A stretch of 64,000 bases of DNA, from assembly GCA_016801885.1 (NCBI GenBank), contig CM028886.1, positions 4,756,592 through 4,820,591 of the forward strand, in the 5' to 3' direction. A program made the translations under genes and the position numbers. How positions within the stretch are numbered: the stretch's first letter is position 1; the number at the start of each line of letters is the position of its first letter. Source of the stretch: Toxotes chatareus (Eukaryota; Chordata; Actinopteri; Toxotidae). The notes below the pieces were generated by a model. That model was given only the letters and a program-made list of their open reading frames with translations. It was not told the origin of the DNA and made no database searches. Shown one piece after another: positions 1 to 12,000 of this stretch.

Positions 1-1600
1 TTGTTTGACAGGAGCAGTGAGGTCAAAATAATTGGATGACTGATTGAAATTTAAAACTCAATAATTTGAGTGAATGTCCATTTAGAGTGAATATTGATTA
101 TGGAAGATAATAAGAAAAATATTCTGCCTCAACTGTAGTTGATGACACTTTAGACCTATATGTACTTGACTATTGAGAGCAACCTACAGGTCTTTTTCTC
201 TTTTTTAAATGTTAAAAGGGTTCTTCTGGTCAGTTTTGAAATGTGGACAACTATGTGGAAACTTTATAAGGCACTGCAAGAGCAGTCTTCTGAAATTACT
301 GAGTGGAGAGTGAGCCCTGCCACATTGCGTTGAAAACAAATGTTGCCCATTTGAGTGTGTGATTTCAATCCATTGTTAACTGCCTTAATCTTGTGACCAC
401 AGAGACTGGTCACAATGAACTCATCACAAACATAGCCTGTTATTATTCCCACATTGCTGCAGCCTTTGCCTTTGAAACAATACGGAGCCCTTGTGTAGAC
501 AAAATCAACAGACTCCTCTCTCTGCTCAGTTATGTGAAAGGCGAAAGGCTCCATTTTGTGTTCAGAAAGTAATGTACATGAACTTAAGGCTTAAACATCA
601 GTTGGAGCCACCCTCCCAGAGAGTCAACGTGAATGCGCTTTCCCAGTGAGTGAGTAGTGTGATGCTTCTAAAGCTGAAACCAACCCCGCCAGTTAGAGGC
701 TGCTCTTCCCAAAAATCTGTCTGATGCGCAACCATGACACTCAAATAGCATCTACCACACTGCTACTTGCACTTTATTTTTGCAAAGTTTTCTAACTAAC
801 AAACGGTGACAACTTTCAGCTTCTCTTCCAGTGTAAGGAATGTTACTGCTTCCTCTTTACAGAAATATCCCTGTTTTTCCATGTTTCAACATTTCCCTGC
901 CGAGAACAGCCTGTTGTTAACAGCATCAGCAGCCAAGTAGTCCATAAAAGTGATGTTGTGCAGAGTCTATTCTGATTCCACATGAAGTATATATTTGGAG
1001 ATGAAACTGGAACGTATGCCAAGTCTTTAACTTGGCATTTCCAGAACACCCATGCTACTTGTCAATATACCAGGCCAGCCTGTGAGTCACCTCTGTCATT
1101 TGTTCCTACTCACCACCAGATGGTGATAAAAGGAAAGTCATTTACAGAACCTCATGTCTCCATACATGGACTAAGACCCTGGGTGCATTAGAGCCCTCTG
1201 CTGGTAGGTGGAACCATGTGAATTATCAGCATGGTCTCAACAAAAATAAGAATCAGCTTAATAAGTGGGCAAGTATGTTTGTGCATACAAGGAACTGGAG
1301 TCTGGTATCTAGTGGCTTTCAATGTACTTATACGGAGTAAACAGAGCCAATAACAATGTTCGGAGAGATACACAGAGACATGAAGCAAAAACAAGGACAA
1401 TAAGGCTGAGCGCAGATAAATAGACATATGACTATTATGTACAAACAAGTAGGTTAAATAAAATTTTTAAAAAGATGCAACAACAAACAACATACAGTAT
1501 GAATTCCCCTGGATGTCATTCATACACATCTAAACTGGTTCATAGAGATTTGTGATTTTTTTATTTACGTAATTTGATAGAAACTGGCAACATCCGCCGA
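1..1600. other. Upstream intergenic sequence, no gene recognised
   Basis: AT-rich non-coding DNA upstream of rbm8a. Short open frames occur on both strands but none has a recognisable vertebrate domain with exon-like splice boundaries. The only part that looks protein-derived is the minus-strand frame at 264-554, listed separately. CpG content rises only close to the rbm8a start, after about 1585. The stretch could hold the end of a neighbouring gene's UTR or intron, but nothing in it shows this directly. Confidence 0.5.
264..554 (-). pseudogene. Possible decayed MULE-type transposase fragment
   Basis: A 96-codon minus-strand open frame runs without a stop. Its middle has a short conserved-looking block (SVDFVYTR, then GKGCSNVGIITGY, then FIVTSLCGHK). 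In spacing and residue type this resembles the core of Mutator-like transposases, where a VD..W..R block is followed by G.G..I....G.V.DF.V.S..C. The expected downstream catalytic part is absent. I see no convincing splice sites that would make it an exon of a host gene. It could be a chance open frame. The resemblance is from memory of the family, not from an alignment. Confidence 0.22.
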
Positions 1601-1662
1601 CTTGCATGCTCTTGCGCTTACGCACATTGCGTGGACCAGGAGTAGAGACACACACAGACATC
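1575..1662 (+). promoter_or_regulatory. rbm8a: rbm8a core promoter / 5'UTR region
   Basis: The stretch just before the rbm8a ATG is locally enriched in CpG and carries GCGC/TGCG words (around 1612-1632) of the kind found in TATA-less housekeeping promoters. No TATA box is visible. The start codon sits in a good context (A at -3 and G at +4: catATGG with an upstream 'agac'). The transcription start site cannot be placed from sequence alone. The first intron follows after only 67 coding bases, and clusters of GCTAAC words lie in that intron (1873-2128). Confidence 0.45.
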
Positions 1663-4600
1663 ATGGCGGACGTTTTAGATCTTCATGAAGCGGGAGGCGA
1701 GGATTTTCCTATGGATGAGGATGGAGATGGTAAGATATTATTTATACCCACTAGCGGTAGATGTTCCATTATCCCGGTGGTCAGTTTATATGTACATATT
1801 GAGATGTAAATGAAAGTGGACGTGGCCGAAAATGCAACCAACGCTGACTGCGTGGTTGCAGGCCGTAGGCATGCTAACATGCTAACATTAAGCTAACGAC
1901 GCACTGGAGGTTCATTCAAACGCTCGTTGCAAGCTAGCTAGGTTGTGGTTGTTGTAAGCTCTTAAAGGTTACTTTTATAAAACAGTTCTACTTTTATCTG
2001 GTTTAAATTTCTCTTCAGGTATGTTACCTAGCTTAACAGCATGATTTACATTAACATATGCATGTAACTTGGAACACTTGGCGTGTTATTAGCTACCGCT
2101 AGTAGGCTAGTTGAGTCCAGAAGCTAACGGCTAATATTAAGTTACACTAATTAAACTACACATACCTCACAAGTAACACACACTTCAACATCATTTTCAT
2201 ATTTTTTAACGTTGGATTGGTGCAACTATAGCGGTAACCGGATTACCTAACTATACAGCAGCAGTTCAGTCTCTGGGAGCGGGGAAACAGATGTAAGAGC
2301 ATGCATTGTATAGGTGTTGACTTGCTCAAATTTCCTTCCGCAGAAAGCATCCACAAGTTGAAGGAGAAGGCCAAGAAGAGGAAAGGACGAGGCTTTGGCT
2401 CAGGTGAGTTACCACTGTTGTAAAATTGGTGTGTAGTTAATTAATTTTAAAAACTCAGACAGCAGTGTTACATGTTTTTCTGTGTTGCTGTTTCCAGAGG
2501 AAGGAGCCAGATCTAGAATCAAAGAGGACTATGATACTGTGGAGCAGGATGGGGACGAGCCAGGCCCTCAGAGATGTAAGTGCTGCTGTTCCTTGTAATG
2601 TACTGTTTGGTTATCGTGTTGTGGGTGTGTTATTTTTCGTGGTTTGAGTAGTTTTGAGATTACCCTGGAAATAGCTTTTGATAAAGTGGTATTTTAGCTC
2701 TGTGACACAGTTGTAATGTGAATACATGAAGCAGTTACACAAATAAAATACAACCTTTACTGATCTAACCTCCAGAAGGAGACTGTTCTGTCATCTAGGA
2801 GCTAGGACATCAAAGACTTGATCTCCACAAGACTAGTAATCGTAACTCCATTTGGCATATTAGTGTGCCTAGTTGAAAGTGGTGCTTGGTTTATTATTTG
2901 ATCCCTGGTGCCCCTTTCTTGTCTTTACCTCATTGCAGCTGTGGAGGGTTGGATCCTGTTTGTGACAGGTGTACATGAAGAGGCCACAGAAGAAGACATC
3001 CATGACAAATTTTCAGAGTTTGGGGAAATTAAGAACTTGCATCTCAATCTTGACCGCAGAACAGGTTATCTCAAGGTGAGGCAAATAACCATGTGTCATT
3101 AGCATGTTTATAAGTTTCAGTGAATCCTTCATTCATCACAGTTATTCACACAGTTTTTTTTTTTTTTTTAAATTGACATGGGGTCTTGCACACTTGATTT
3201 CTCTAATAGTGTACTGATGTGAGTTTGTCTTACTCGTACATCTTATTTTTGAAACTATCCAGTGTGTGGTCAACTAGGATGTTAAGCTTTGTGTGCAGTT
3301 TTTCTGCTAATCAAAACTGCAGGTCAGAAAGTCAAATGTGGTGATACAAGATGAGTGAGGATGAAATAAACACACAAGTTTTCAGAAAAAGAGCAGACAT
3401 GGGTTTTACATCAGTAGTGCCTTGCAACTGTTTGCGTAACATTTGGCAGCAAAATCAATTTGTTTGACCATTGACTGCTTTGGTTGGAACTACACAGAGA
3501 GAAGCTCTAAACATTATGTTGACTCAACCAGAAAATTGAGCAGCTGCCCCAGTTTCACTGTCTAAGCCTAATTGTTGCTTAAGTGATAAGTTCTTTCTAA
3601 GTGGAGAGAGGTTGGACAGGGTATATCCTATTAAATTATCTTACTTCAGAATAACTTTTTATCCTTCCTATCTGGTGAAAGGTGTACAAACCCAGACCAC
3701 CTCTATATTCTGTGTGATAGAGGCCTTGGCTTTATTGACACAAGTATTAAAACCTTGTTATCACAGCTACTTACTATCGGCCATTGCTAAACAAATCACA
3801 TTCTTCATACTTGAAAAGATACAGACATACAAAGACAGATTTAAAATCACCAGAGGTTTTGCAAATATTTGCAGTGTTGGGAATGTCTCCTTTTCCTCAG
3901 TTCAGTATGATATGGTCAATCTGACACACTGACTCGTGTTCTTGTTGCACAGTGTGCTTCAACTTTCCTTGATAATCCACAAGGTGGCACCATTATTTTG
4001 AGTATGAAGTAAGAACAAAGTTCCTTTGGCCTAAAAATGTTTTTCTATGGTAATTTCAATAAAGCATGGAGATTTTGATTACAGGCTGTTTCCATGATGA
4101 TGTATGTGCTAAGTTGAAGAATTGTTTTCTTGGTAATCCCACTCCATGGTTTCAGCAGGGCTAATATTATTGCACCAGAATATTATTAGATTTTTAAGTG
4201 ATCAGTAGTCCTGGTTTCTTTTTTTTTTTTTTTGGTGTTTTTTTTTTTAATTGTAAAACATTACCAAATTCCAAAGTAGTGTTGCTGTGAATGTGCAATA
4301 ACTCACATGGTGTCCCAATAATTGTCCTCAGGGGTATGCACTTGTGGAGTATGAGACATACAAAGAGGCCCAGGCAGCCATGGAAGGGCTCAATGGTCAG
4401 GACATGATGGGCCAGCCTATCAGTGTCGACTGGGGATTTGTCAGAGGGCCCCCCAAGAACAAGCGGAGGTGAGTGTGGTGTGTGTTTATATGTGCTTGCC
4501 TATTGAGGCAGTTACTTGCTGGTAAAGGGAATGTTATCAATATTTTATGTTACACTTTGTCAAACTGCAGTTTTCGAAGAATATTGTGTTATATAGTGTT

Positions 4601-5084
4601 TTTTTTTTCCTCTCTCCCCCAAATTTAAAAAGTGTGGTACACTTTATAATTTCTCAATAACTAAACAGTATTTTCTTTTTTGGAACCTTATTTTGATTTT
4701 CATGCAAATAGAAGGGTTTGGCATGGGCAGCATTATACCTGCTCAGAGAAAGGGTCACGTCTTATAGGCATTTACAGTATATGTAGTATATGTAGTCCGT
4801 TGGGTCCAATCAGTTTTTCCATACAGTTTATTTCATTGACAATTGCTGTCCAGTCATCCTTTGTTGGAGGGTTTGTCTGCAGCCATTTCCATCTGATGGC
4901 TTTCTTGTTAGCAGTCAAGAGTATTTGAAAGAGGTGTTTGTCTTCAGCCACGAGTTTGTCTGAGCAAACGCCTTCTATTCTAAAAATGACTATACTGTAT
5001 TTTTCTTTTTTAATCTGACATGTGTTTTGTCCCAGGGCTGGTGGACGGAGACGCAGCAGAAGTCCAGACAGGAGGCGGCGTTGA
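1663..5084 (+). CDS. rbm8a: RNA-binding protein 8A (Y14), exon junction complex core
   Basis: Y14 pairs with MAGOH and, with eIF4A3, forms the exon junction complex core deposited on spliced mRNA in the nucleus; it serves mRNA localisation and nonsense-mediated decay. Six coding exons: 1663-1729, 2344-2403, 2498-2575, 2939-3075, 4332-4468, 5036-5084. They total 528 nt, i.e. 175 aa plus stop, against 174 aa in human. The N-terminus MADVLDLHEAGGEDF is essentially the human one. It is followed by a basic KLKEKAKKRKGRGFGS segment (nuclear-localisation-like), the acidic linker EQDGDEPGPQR, one RRM at about residues 73-151 (RNP2 LFVTGV, RNP1 GYALVEYE) and an Arg/Ser-rich tail ending SRSPDRRRR. All introns are GT-AG and all exon phases agree. 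In this family the RRM sheet binds MAGOH rather than RNA. The gene is intact and complete. Confidence 0.97.
4790..4980 (-). mobile_element. LINE-1-like ORF2 C-terminal fragment in rbm8a intron 5
   Basis: Read on the minus strand, about 60 codons stay open and carry the typical C-terminal signature of L1-clade ORF2 proteins: a LL.ANKKAI..KWL block, then NPPTKDDW, then a NEINCMEKL block. This is the region downstream of the reverse transcriptase domain. The fragment is antisense to rbm8a and sits inside the 567-bp last intron (4469-5035). The reverse transcriptase and endonuclease parts are missing, so it is a dead 5'-truncated insertion. The clade (L1 or Swimmer-like) is inferred from the motif pattern. 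Confidence 0.68.
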
Positions 5085-5300
5085 GTTTGCCAGAGGAGGT
5101 GTCTGTCACTTTGACAGGCAGCTTATAATCTTCTAAGCTTCTAAGCTTCTCATAAGGAGCTAGTTTCAAAATTTTGTACAATATTTTTTCCAGTAACAGT
5201 TGTATGGCATGTAGTTGGGGGATTTCAAATACTGGGAGGAGGAATTGCTCCTTGAGAGATGAATAACGAAGGAATAAAATTGTCTTAAAGCAGTATGTGC
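5085..5300 (+). terminator. rbm8a: rbm8a 3'UTR with AATAAA poly(A) signal
   Basis: A canonical AATAAA lies at 5273-5278, about 190 bases after the stop codon. It is followed within 40 bases by a T/GT-rich stretch (around 5303-5325), as expected for a cleavage site. The short UTR fits a compact housekeeping gene. Confidence 0.75.
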
Positions 5301-5620
5301 ATTTTATTGTAAAGTGTTTATGCTGCTTTACAGTGCAACAGAAGAATATCCTTTCAGCTATGTTAGTGCAACTTTACTTTTACTTTCAGCCCACTTGTAG
5401 GTAATATATGTTCATGGTTTTCCTGATTCCCTTAAAATGTTGTCTCAATTTGCTCAGTTTTTCATGCATTTTATTGTGCTGGAGTGCTTTGTTTTATATT
5501 ACTTGGGGAAAATTAAACTTTTTAAAAGGCAAACGTGTGCCCCGTTGTGTTTTTATTTTAGCACTGCCAATGACGTGGGGTTTACATCATCCTAGATGAC
5601 CTCACCCGGGCAATGGAGAC
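5301..5620. other. Short rbm8a-otud7b intergenic spacer
   Basis: A T-rich spacer between the rbm8a cleavage region and the otud7b promoter. I see no gene, hairpin or recognisable repeat. The two genes are co-directional and very closely spaced. Confidence 0.5.
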
Positions 5621-5699
5621 GCCCCAGCTATTTTGTCAGTCCTAAAGTACCTGTCACTCCGGACTCAGTGCCACACTCATAGGCTACTTGGACAAAACC

Positions 5700-6092
5700 C
5701 CTTGCCCCTTATTTTTCTGCAGCCAATTGGCAAATGAACGTTTTGTACTTTGTCGTTCTCATTTGGTGTTTACTCTATTGGAGAACGTCAGTCAAAGCCC
5801 CCGAGAATGGCCATTGGCTCTTATAAATGTCAATAAAATACACTCTCCTCTATGATTGGATGGATATTCCTGGGGGCGGGATCAAACCTTCGGTTGACGT
5901 TGTTGTTGTAAGTGGTGGAGAAATTACTTTGTCGGTTGTGGTCCGGTTTGGGATTTTACGCTTAGTACCACCTATAGAGATGCTAAAAAGTTAGGAATTG
6001 TTGGTCTTGGAATCGTACATGTTATTTACAAGTTGATGCTTGCTGGAAAACTTAATGGGACGACGAAAACAACATCTGCGCGGCCGTTCAAG
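5700..6092 (+). promoter_or_regulatory. otud7b: otud7b promoter and non-coding first exon
   Basis: Inverted and direct CCAAT-type boxes are seen around 5713-5718 (gccaat), 5775-5780 (tattgg), 5810-5816 (ccattgg) and 5853-5857 (attgg), with a GC box (gggggcggg) at about 5873-5881. A CpG-bearing segment then leads to a strong splice donor, CAAG|gtaagc, with the exon ending at 6092. No frame here joins to the downstream protein, so this is called a 5'UTR exon spliced to the acceptor at 22844/22845. The 5' end of the exon is not determinable; a start near 5900-5950 is plausible. Several short ATG-initiated frames lie in it. The exon is inferred from splice signals and position only. Confidence 0.55.
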
Positions 6093-8099
6093 GTAAGCAG
6101 TAAAGGGATACTCTAGCTACTAGCGTTAACGTTAGCTAACGTTAGCTGCTGATTAGCCAGGCTTGAGGTAGCCACTTGCTAGCCAAACGTTACGGTTTGG
6201 TCTACACGCTGAAAATAAAACACTTCTCTGTAAAGAGAATCCGTGCATGGATAATGCAGATCTCTAAAACTATGCACGAATCGTCTATTACGTAAAAATA
6301 AAGTTGCTGGGCTGTGTGTGAACGGTGCACGGACCCCATGCGTTTGAACGCTTCAAATGCGTTTATGTAAGCATGTGTATTGTTCGTTGATATTTTGTTT
6401 CAAAGAATAGTCGTAGCCATTATAGCTGGCTCAGTCAATATTTAGGAGAAGACATCAACAGTAGCACTGAGCTGCATCTGTTTGCCATGGGGAGCAGGCT
6501 GGTGAACAGAATTGGTTGCTGAACATTGTATTAGCTCCATAAGCTGACAGCTATAGTTGTGCAGTTTAAATGCTGCATTTTAAAGTTGTTCACAAGGAGA
6601 TATAGGTTCCATATTTTCCCTTTTATCAGTTATGTTTTTGCATTTGGAATCAACTTACATTTTAGCAGCTAGCCTACAGAGAGCTGGCAGTCACGATCCA
6701 GATTATCTGAGCCCGGTTTTTATTTAAGGTGCATGTGTGATGTAACATTCACTTAAAGCACCAGCTTAGAGTTCACAGTCACGGGTATTTTTCTAACTTC
6801 TAACCTAAACGACTGGTTTCTGTAATCTAACGTTGGTTGACTAACTTGATCGAGTGAGTCAAGTCGGCAGCGACAGGCATTTCTTCCCAAACCTTGCTGC
6901 CAGATATGTGTGACTACTGCTTGAGCTGGCTGCTCATTGGGATCAGGAGTCTGTGCTTGATTTGAAACTGGGACTCTGGTTATTTGCCGTCATTTCCAGC
7001 ATTACCGCGATGAGGGAGGGTTGCGTTACACTTTGCCTTGAATTATTCAGGTCTTGTATTTGCGGGCTCTTTTGTTTGCTGGGACACTAGGACAGATAGT
7101 CAACATGAAAAGTAGGACAGGGGTACAAGTTCTGTGCTGCACTTGGCCTGCAGGGGCTGTTTGTGTTGTTATAAAGCTGTAGGAACCACATCTTACAAGG
7201 TTGATGGAATTTCCAGAAGCTAGGTATTGTGTAGAAGGAAAAAGAAATGCATCAAGGCCTCACACATGTTCTCATTCATTCCAGCGGCTGTGCAGGGTGA
7301 TGGCTGAAATGCAGGACACACAAGTGGCTGCTGATTGGTATTAGTGTGGAAAGTTGGAACCTACGATTTTAATGCTACTAAATATGATTGTTGGATTTGT
7401 CTTATCTGTCACAAGTAACCACCCATCTGTTTATGCGCTACTGTATCTCTTCGGGTGACTGGTTTATTAAAGTTGCCTATCTGTTGTGGGATCCACTATG
7501 CAGTGAAGCTAGAAAAATGACAAAGATCTTCATGCCCTGCTGCATAGCCTCTGTGAGGGCATGTGAGGTTGCACCGTCAGGCTTCATTATGCTAGTCCTC
7601 AACACTTCAAGGAACATATTGATGCATACAGCAGCACAGAGAGCACCTCGGGCAAGTATTTTAAGTAGGGTGTAGCATCCATCCCTTAGCAGTTCAGATT
7701 CCGAACTGACAGGGTGTAAAAGGAAAACTATCAGTTGATCATTTTTTATATATTTTTTTTACCACTCAACATGACAAAAAGTTTAGCCACTTTGTAAGTA
7801 ATCAGAAGATAGAAGCCGGTTTTTGAATGCTCTACTGGTCAGTGCACTAAACAGGCACTAGATAAATCCATTCATGACCTGCCTCCAGTAGCACAGAACT
7901 AGGCAGAATATTTTTAAAGCCTTCTTTGGCTTACTGAGTTATTGCAGTTTGATTTTGTTTGGACTGTTTTTGTTGATCCAAAAGATAATTTGTGGTTTGC
8001 GGTTTATCATACAGGAGATCTCCAACTGTACTCAGATGGGCTGTGGTAATCATTCTACAGAAGCCTTGGTTGACAGTGTTTTCATCTTATTATCTTAAA

Positions 8100-8610
8100 T
8101 AATTCTAGGGATATTGGAACCGATACTCTGGTACCATAGTACTGAAAACATGACGGTACATGTGTTTCTACAGTAGTTGTTGTAGGAACTGAAGATCTGA
8201 TTGACAGAAGGCAGACACAGTAAACAATAACAACAACATGTGGAATGGTGGCAGCACGTGTGGGTGCAACAATAGATCAGAGTTGTTGTGTTTTAGGGGG
8301 ATTCTCAGGGGCAAATTATAGACAGCCAAAAGCCACTATGCAAACAGAGTCACAGAGCATTTCAAACAAAAGATGGAAACCCCTCAAGCTTATCTAAGCA
8401 CCTGAGCTGGGTGCTCATAATGCTAGTACGCTAGTCTGTCAAGATTGCTGACATTTTGAATTTTCACAATATCAATTTAAACTACTGCTTGTACACTTGT
8501 TATATGGAGGGATGTTTGGCAAATTTGGTATTGAGAGTTGCAGAAATACAGTGGTATTGGTACCAACAACTGAATTTCTGGTATTGTGACATCCCCATGT
8601 ACGGCTTGAG
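8100..8610. repeat. Possible decayed MITE / dispersed fish repeat
   Basis: Two stretches, about 8115-8160 and 8549-8600, contain repeated ggtacc/ggtatt words (for example 'ctggtaccatagtact' and 'tattggtaccaacaac'). They flank a segment with 'gcagcacgtg'. The arrangement resembles old miniature transposable elements common in teleost introns. No clean terminal inverted repeat or target-site duplication could be defined by eye. Confidence 0.28.
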
Positions 8611-9021
8611 AAGGGTTTGTCAAGTTGCAAAGTTGCTAGACCTGGTCCCAGTGGGTTTATTGGCACACTGTTTAGCTGTGACACATAGCAGAGTCATATG
8701 ATAACACAATAGAGGGTAGAGCAGCTATAAACTTGTACCAGTCTCAGTTTATAATTTCACAAAGCTTGGAGTTAGTTTATCTTGCTGGTGGGAACCATAT
8801 TTAGTCTGGAGTATTACTTCTCTAAGGGTTTGTGTTACTATCTTAACTATCTTTTATGTCCTTAATATCTTTAACATAGTTCATACTGTTGGACGACTGT
8901 GGCTGTTTTGACTGCCTCTGTGAATATAATGTTTCACAGGGTAACCATGCTGCTTCAGCAACACAGAAGGTATGAAAATTTAAATTCGTCTCTCGCCGGG
9001 CTCCCCCAAACAGCTGCTCAC

Positions 9022-9037
9022 TGTGTGTGTGTGTGTG
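9022..9037. repeat. (TG)n microsatellite
   Basis: Eight uninterrupted TG units inside otud7b intron 1. Confidence 0.85.
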
Positions 9038-12000
9038 CGCTTCATGGATCCAGTGTCAGTTTCAGAGCCAGGCTCACTTGGCTGTGGAGGTATTCCCATG
9101 GGATCTCTCAAACATGGTCAGATTAATAAGTAAGTAGATGTGGGCTTCTTCAGGTTAGTAGGACAAACACATGACTTTTGTGTCAAGTAAACATGTTTCA
9201 CTCAATTTTGCAGTGTATTTGGCTCTAAGTTAGGAGCTAAGTCTAGTACTTACTACTTTCATTCATTGTCGACACGAATAAAAAGACTTATTAAAAAAAA
9301 AAAACAGGATACAGCCATGCATTTTTACTCCAATCTCTAAGCAGCACTGTTCATAAAGACGGGAACAGATGTGATAGGAAAGAGAAAACTACCTTCGTGC
9401 CCGCACTGCCACAGTGAGATGGGGATCAATAGGTGGCTTGTCTCCGAGAGGCCTCTGTGTCCAGACTGCAACTCATAAAACTCTTTGCAGACCCACCCTC
9501 CCCAGCATGGCTGGTTGCCTGCCAGTCTTGTGACACAGCAACCGGCCTGTGCCCAGGGCTGTTTGTGTCAGGGTGGAGAGACCTAGAACTGAGGCATCTA
9601 CCTGGGTGCCAGCAGCTGCTTGACTTTGAACAGCACATTGTGGATAGTAGACTTTCACTGAATGCTTTGGAATTATATTTAGATAATTCACACAGTTGTT
9701 AAACAATAGAAGTGACTTTAAAGTAGGTTAGAACGGTAACATGAGAAAAGATATAGCCTTATGACACCAGCCGACCAGCTATAATACCATACAGCATGAG
9801 ATGCCACTCCCACAAAAGAAGCTATGGTAATGAGAGCTTGCTGTATCAGTTACTTTATGCTTTTCGCCTCTACATACAGTACAGGGTGAGGACTTAATGA
9901 TTTTAATTTCCATAAGCCAAAACCTCACAGTTTTATCTGCCTTGTCAGATTTTTTGGCACCTCATCATTCAGCTGTTAAAATAAAATAAGTTTTAAATTA
10001 AATAAATTACCACTTCAAAGGTGAATCATATTAAATTGCATGATTTCTGGCTCTTTTGTACTACATTTTGTGAAATAAGTTTGTTGTAATGCTGCCTCGG
10101 TAGGAATATCTTTTTTGGTAGGAATGTTGCCGCTGTATTTCATCAAGTAGGTCAAAGATTTGCAAGATTAGTGATATATTAAAACCAAAGATATTCAGTT
10201 TACTATCTTAAAAGTGTAAGGAAATATTTAAAATTAAGATTTGGCCTCTTTGGGGCTCTGTTGGTTTGTGACTGACTCAATTTTCAGGACAGGTGGAAAA
10301 GGTCGGGTGCCTTCTCACACAATTTACAACATCTTCCTCTTCTCAAACTCCGTGAACATAGTGCTGCCACATAGTGCTACCCATCTGGGATGGGAACATG
10401 CTGCCTACAACTCCAGCTGACTCTTGTTTCATATTCATACATCGGTGTGCTGTGTTCAGAACCTCTCTTATAGCTGACAGATTACTTGAATCCAACCTAA
10501 TATGAGCCGACTTTGTGATAAAGTGATAAACTTCAGAGTTTGAGTCATAAGACAGAAGATTGGCTTGTATTGTTACCTGTAAGAGTGGCTACTAGAGTTG
10601 ATAAATTCAACAGCTGTAGCCAAAGTCTGCCGGCATTTATTTACGTGTTGATGTTTATTTCAAAGTATTATAGTGGATGAAGTGCTATAATGAAGTGTGA
10701 TGTGGTCTCCTCGACTAGAAGACATCAGTCCCTCCCGCCCTGCCCTGTTGATCCAGGACAGCAGGCGTAATCCCACACACAGCCCTGATGAGGAGCCTGC
10801 CACCCAGGATGACATCACACAGGGAGTGACGTGAAGTCGCCCTGCTGTGTACAGGGCCTGGCTCTCAGCACGTGGGGATTCACATGAGCATTAGTGCTGC
10901 CCGCCTGCAGAGGCTGGTGCTTGTTTAGCCACTGGCTTTCAGCTTCAGCTGGGCTTGGTTGGCTTCACATTCAGGCTGCGTTATCAGGAGTTGATCTGGA
11001 ATGTTTGACTTGACTACTCCTGTCTCGTAACATGGTAGCTGCAAGTCACAGATCCATTTTGTTTCCAATGTTAAAGCCTTTTTGAAGCTACGTTCTCTCT
11101 TACAGCGCTTTTACTTTGTTTTGCAGGAGTGGAACGAATGTACTAAATTCTAAAACAGCCTAAGATCAAGTTAGCGTCTAAGAAAAGTCTTACATTCCTT
11201 AAGGCTGATATGCAAATTAAAGCACTAGTCATCTCGCTTGCGTTCTAAGTGTGAATTATGTAATATTAAGCTCTTTGTTTGTACACGAAGCAAAAAGGAT
11301 ATTTTGGCATCATGGCCAGCCCTGAAGCAATAGTTGTTGTCAATGTGTAGTTTAATCTACAAATACACCAAAGAACAACGTGAGAGGTAAAGTTTGGCAG
11401 GTTTAGATCTTAAGTGTCATTTAAAAAAAAACAATTAACTACCATCTATGCCTAGATTTTTCCTTGTGTTAGTGATATATGCACTACATTTTTATGAATA
11501 CCTTTCCTGTAGTGATCCTGTATTTTGTTTTTAAAAAGCACAACTTTTTTAGGATAGATATTCTGCATTGCACAACAACTGCATGAAAAAGCTTTCCAAA
11601 CCTAAATTGAAATCTTGTGGTTTTGGAACTTAAAGTCCATTGCCTTCCAGCACAAATCACTGTGTACTGTATAGACGCCTTTAACCAAAGTGCCTGGGTT
11701 TAATGTGACAGTATACATTTTGACATGTGTGGACATAGCCCTGTAGTATTAGCACTATGCTCTGTATATTTTTGCAACACATTCTTCTCATCTTAATCAT
11801 CTTAATGATTACTGTAGAGTCCTACATATTTTGTAACTCGCTGTTGAATTTCCTCATCTTTTGCTAATAAATAGGTGGGCAGTGTTCAGAGGGATGCAGA
11901 GGCTTGTATTTCTTCACAAAGGCCAAAAATCAATAGAGAGGCCATCAGGGCCGAACAAGGACTTCTCACCCACAGAGTCTGGAGTTTAGGTTGGCATCTT

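Noticed and set aside
3612..3932. 106-codon frame in rbm8a intron 4
   Set aside because: No homology and no acceptor/donor pair compatible with rbm8a phases.
4080..4200. Possible box C/D snoRNA in rbm8a intron 4 (ATGATGA near 4094)
   Set aside because: No CTGA D box at a suitable distance and no terminal stem.
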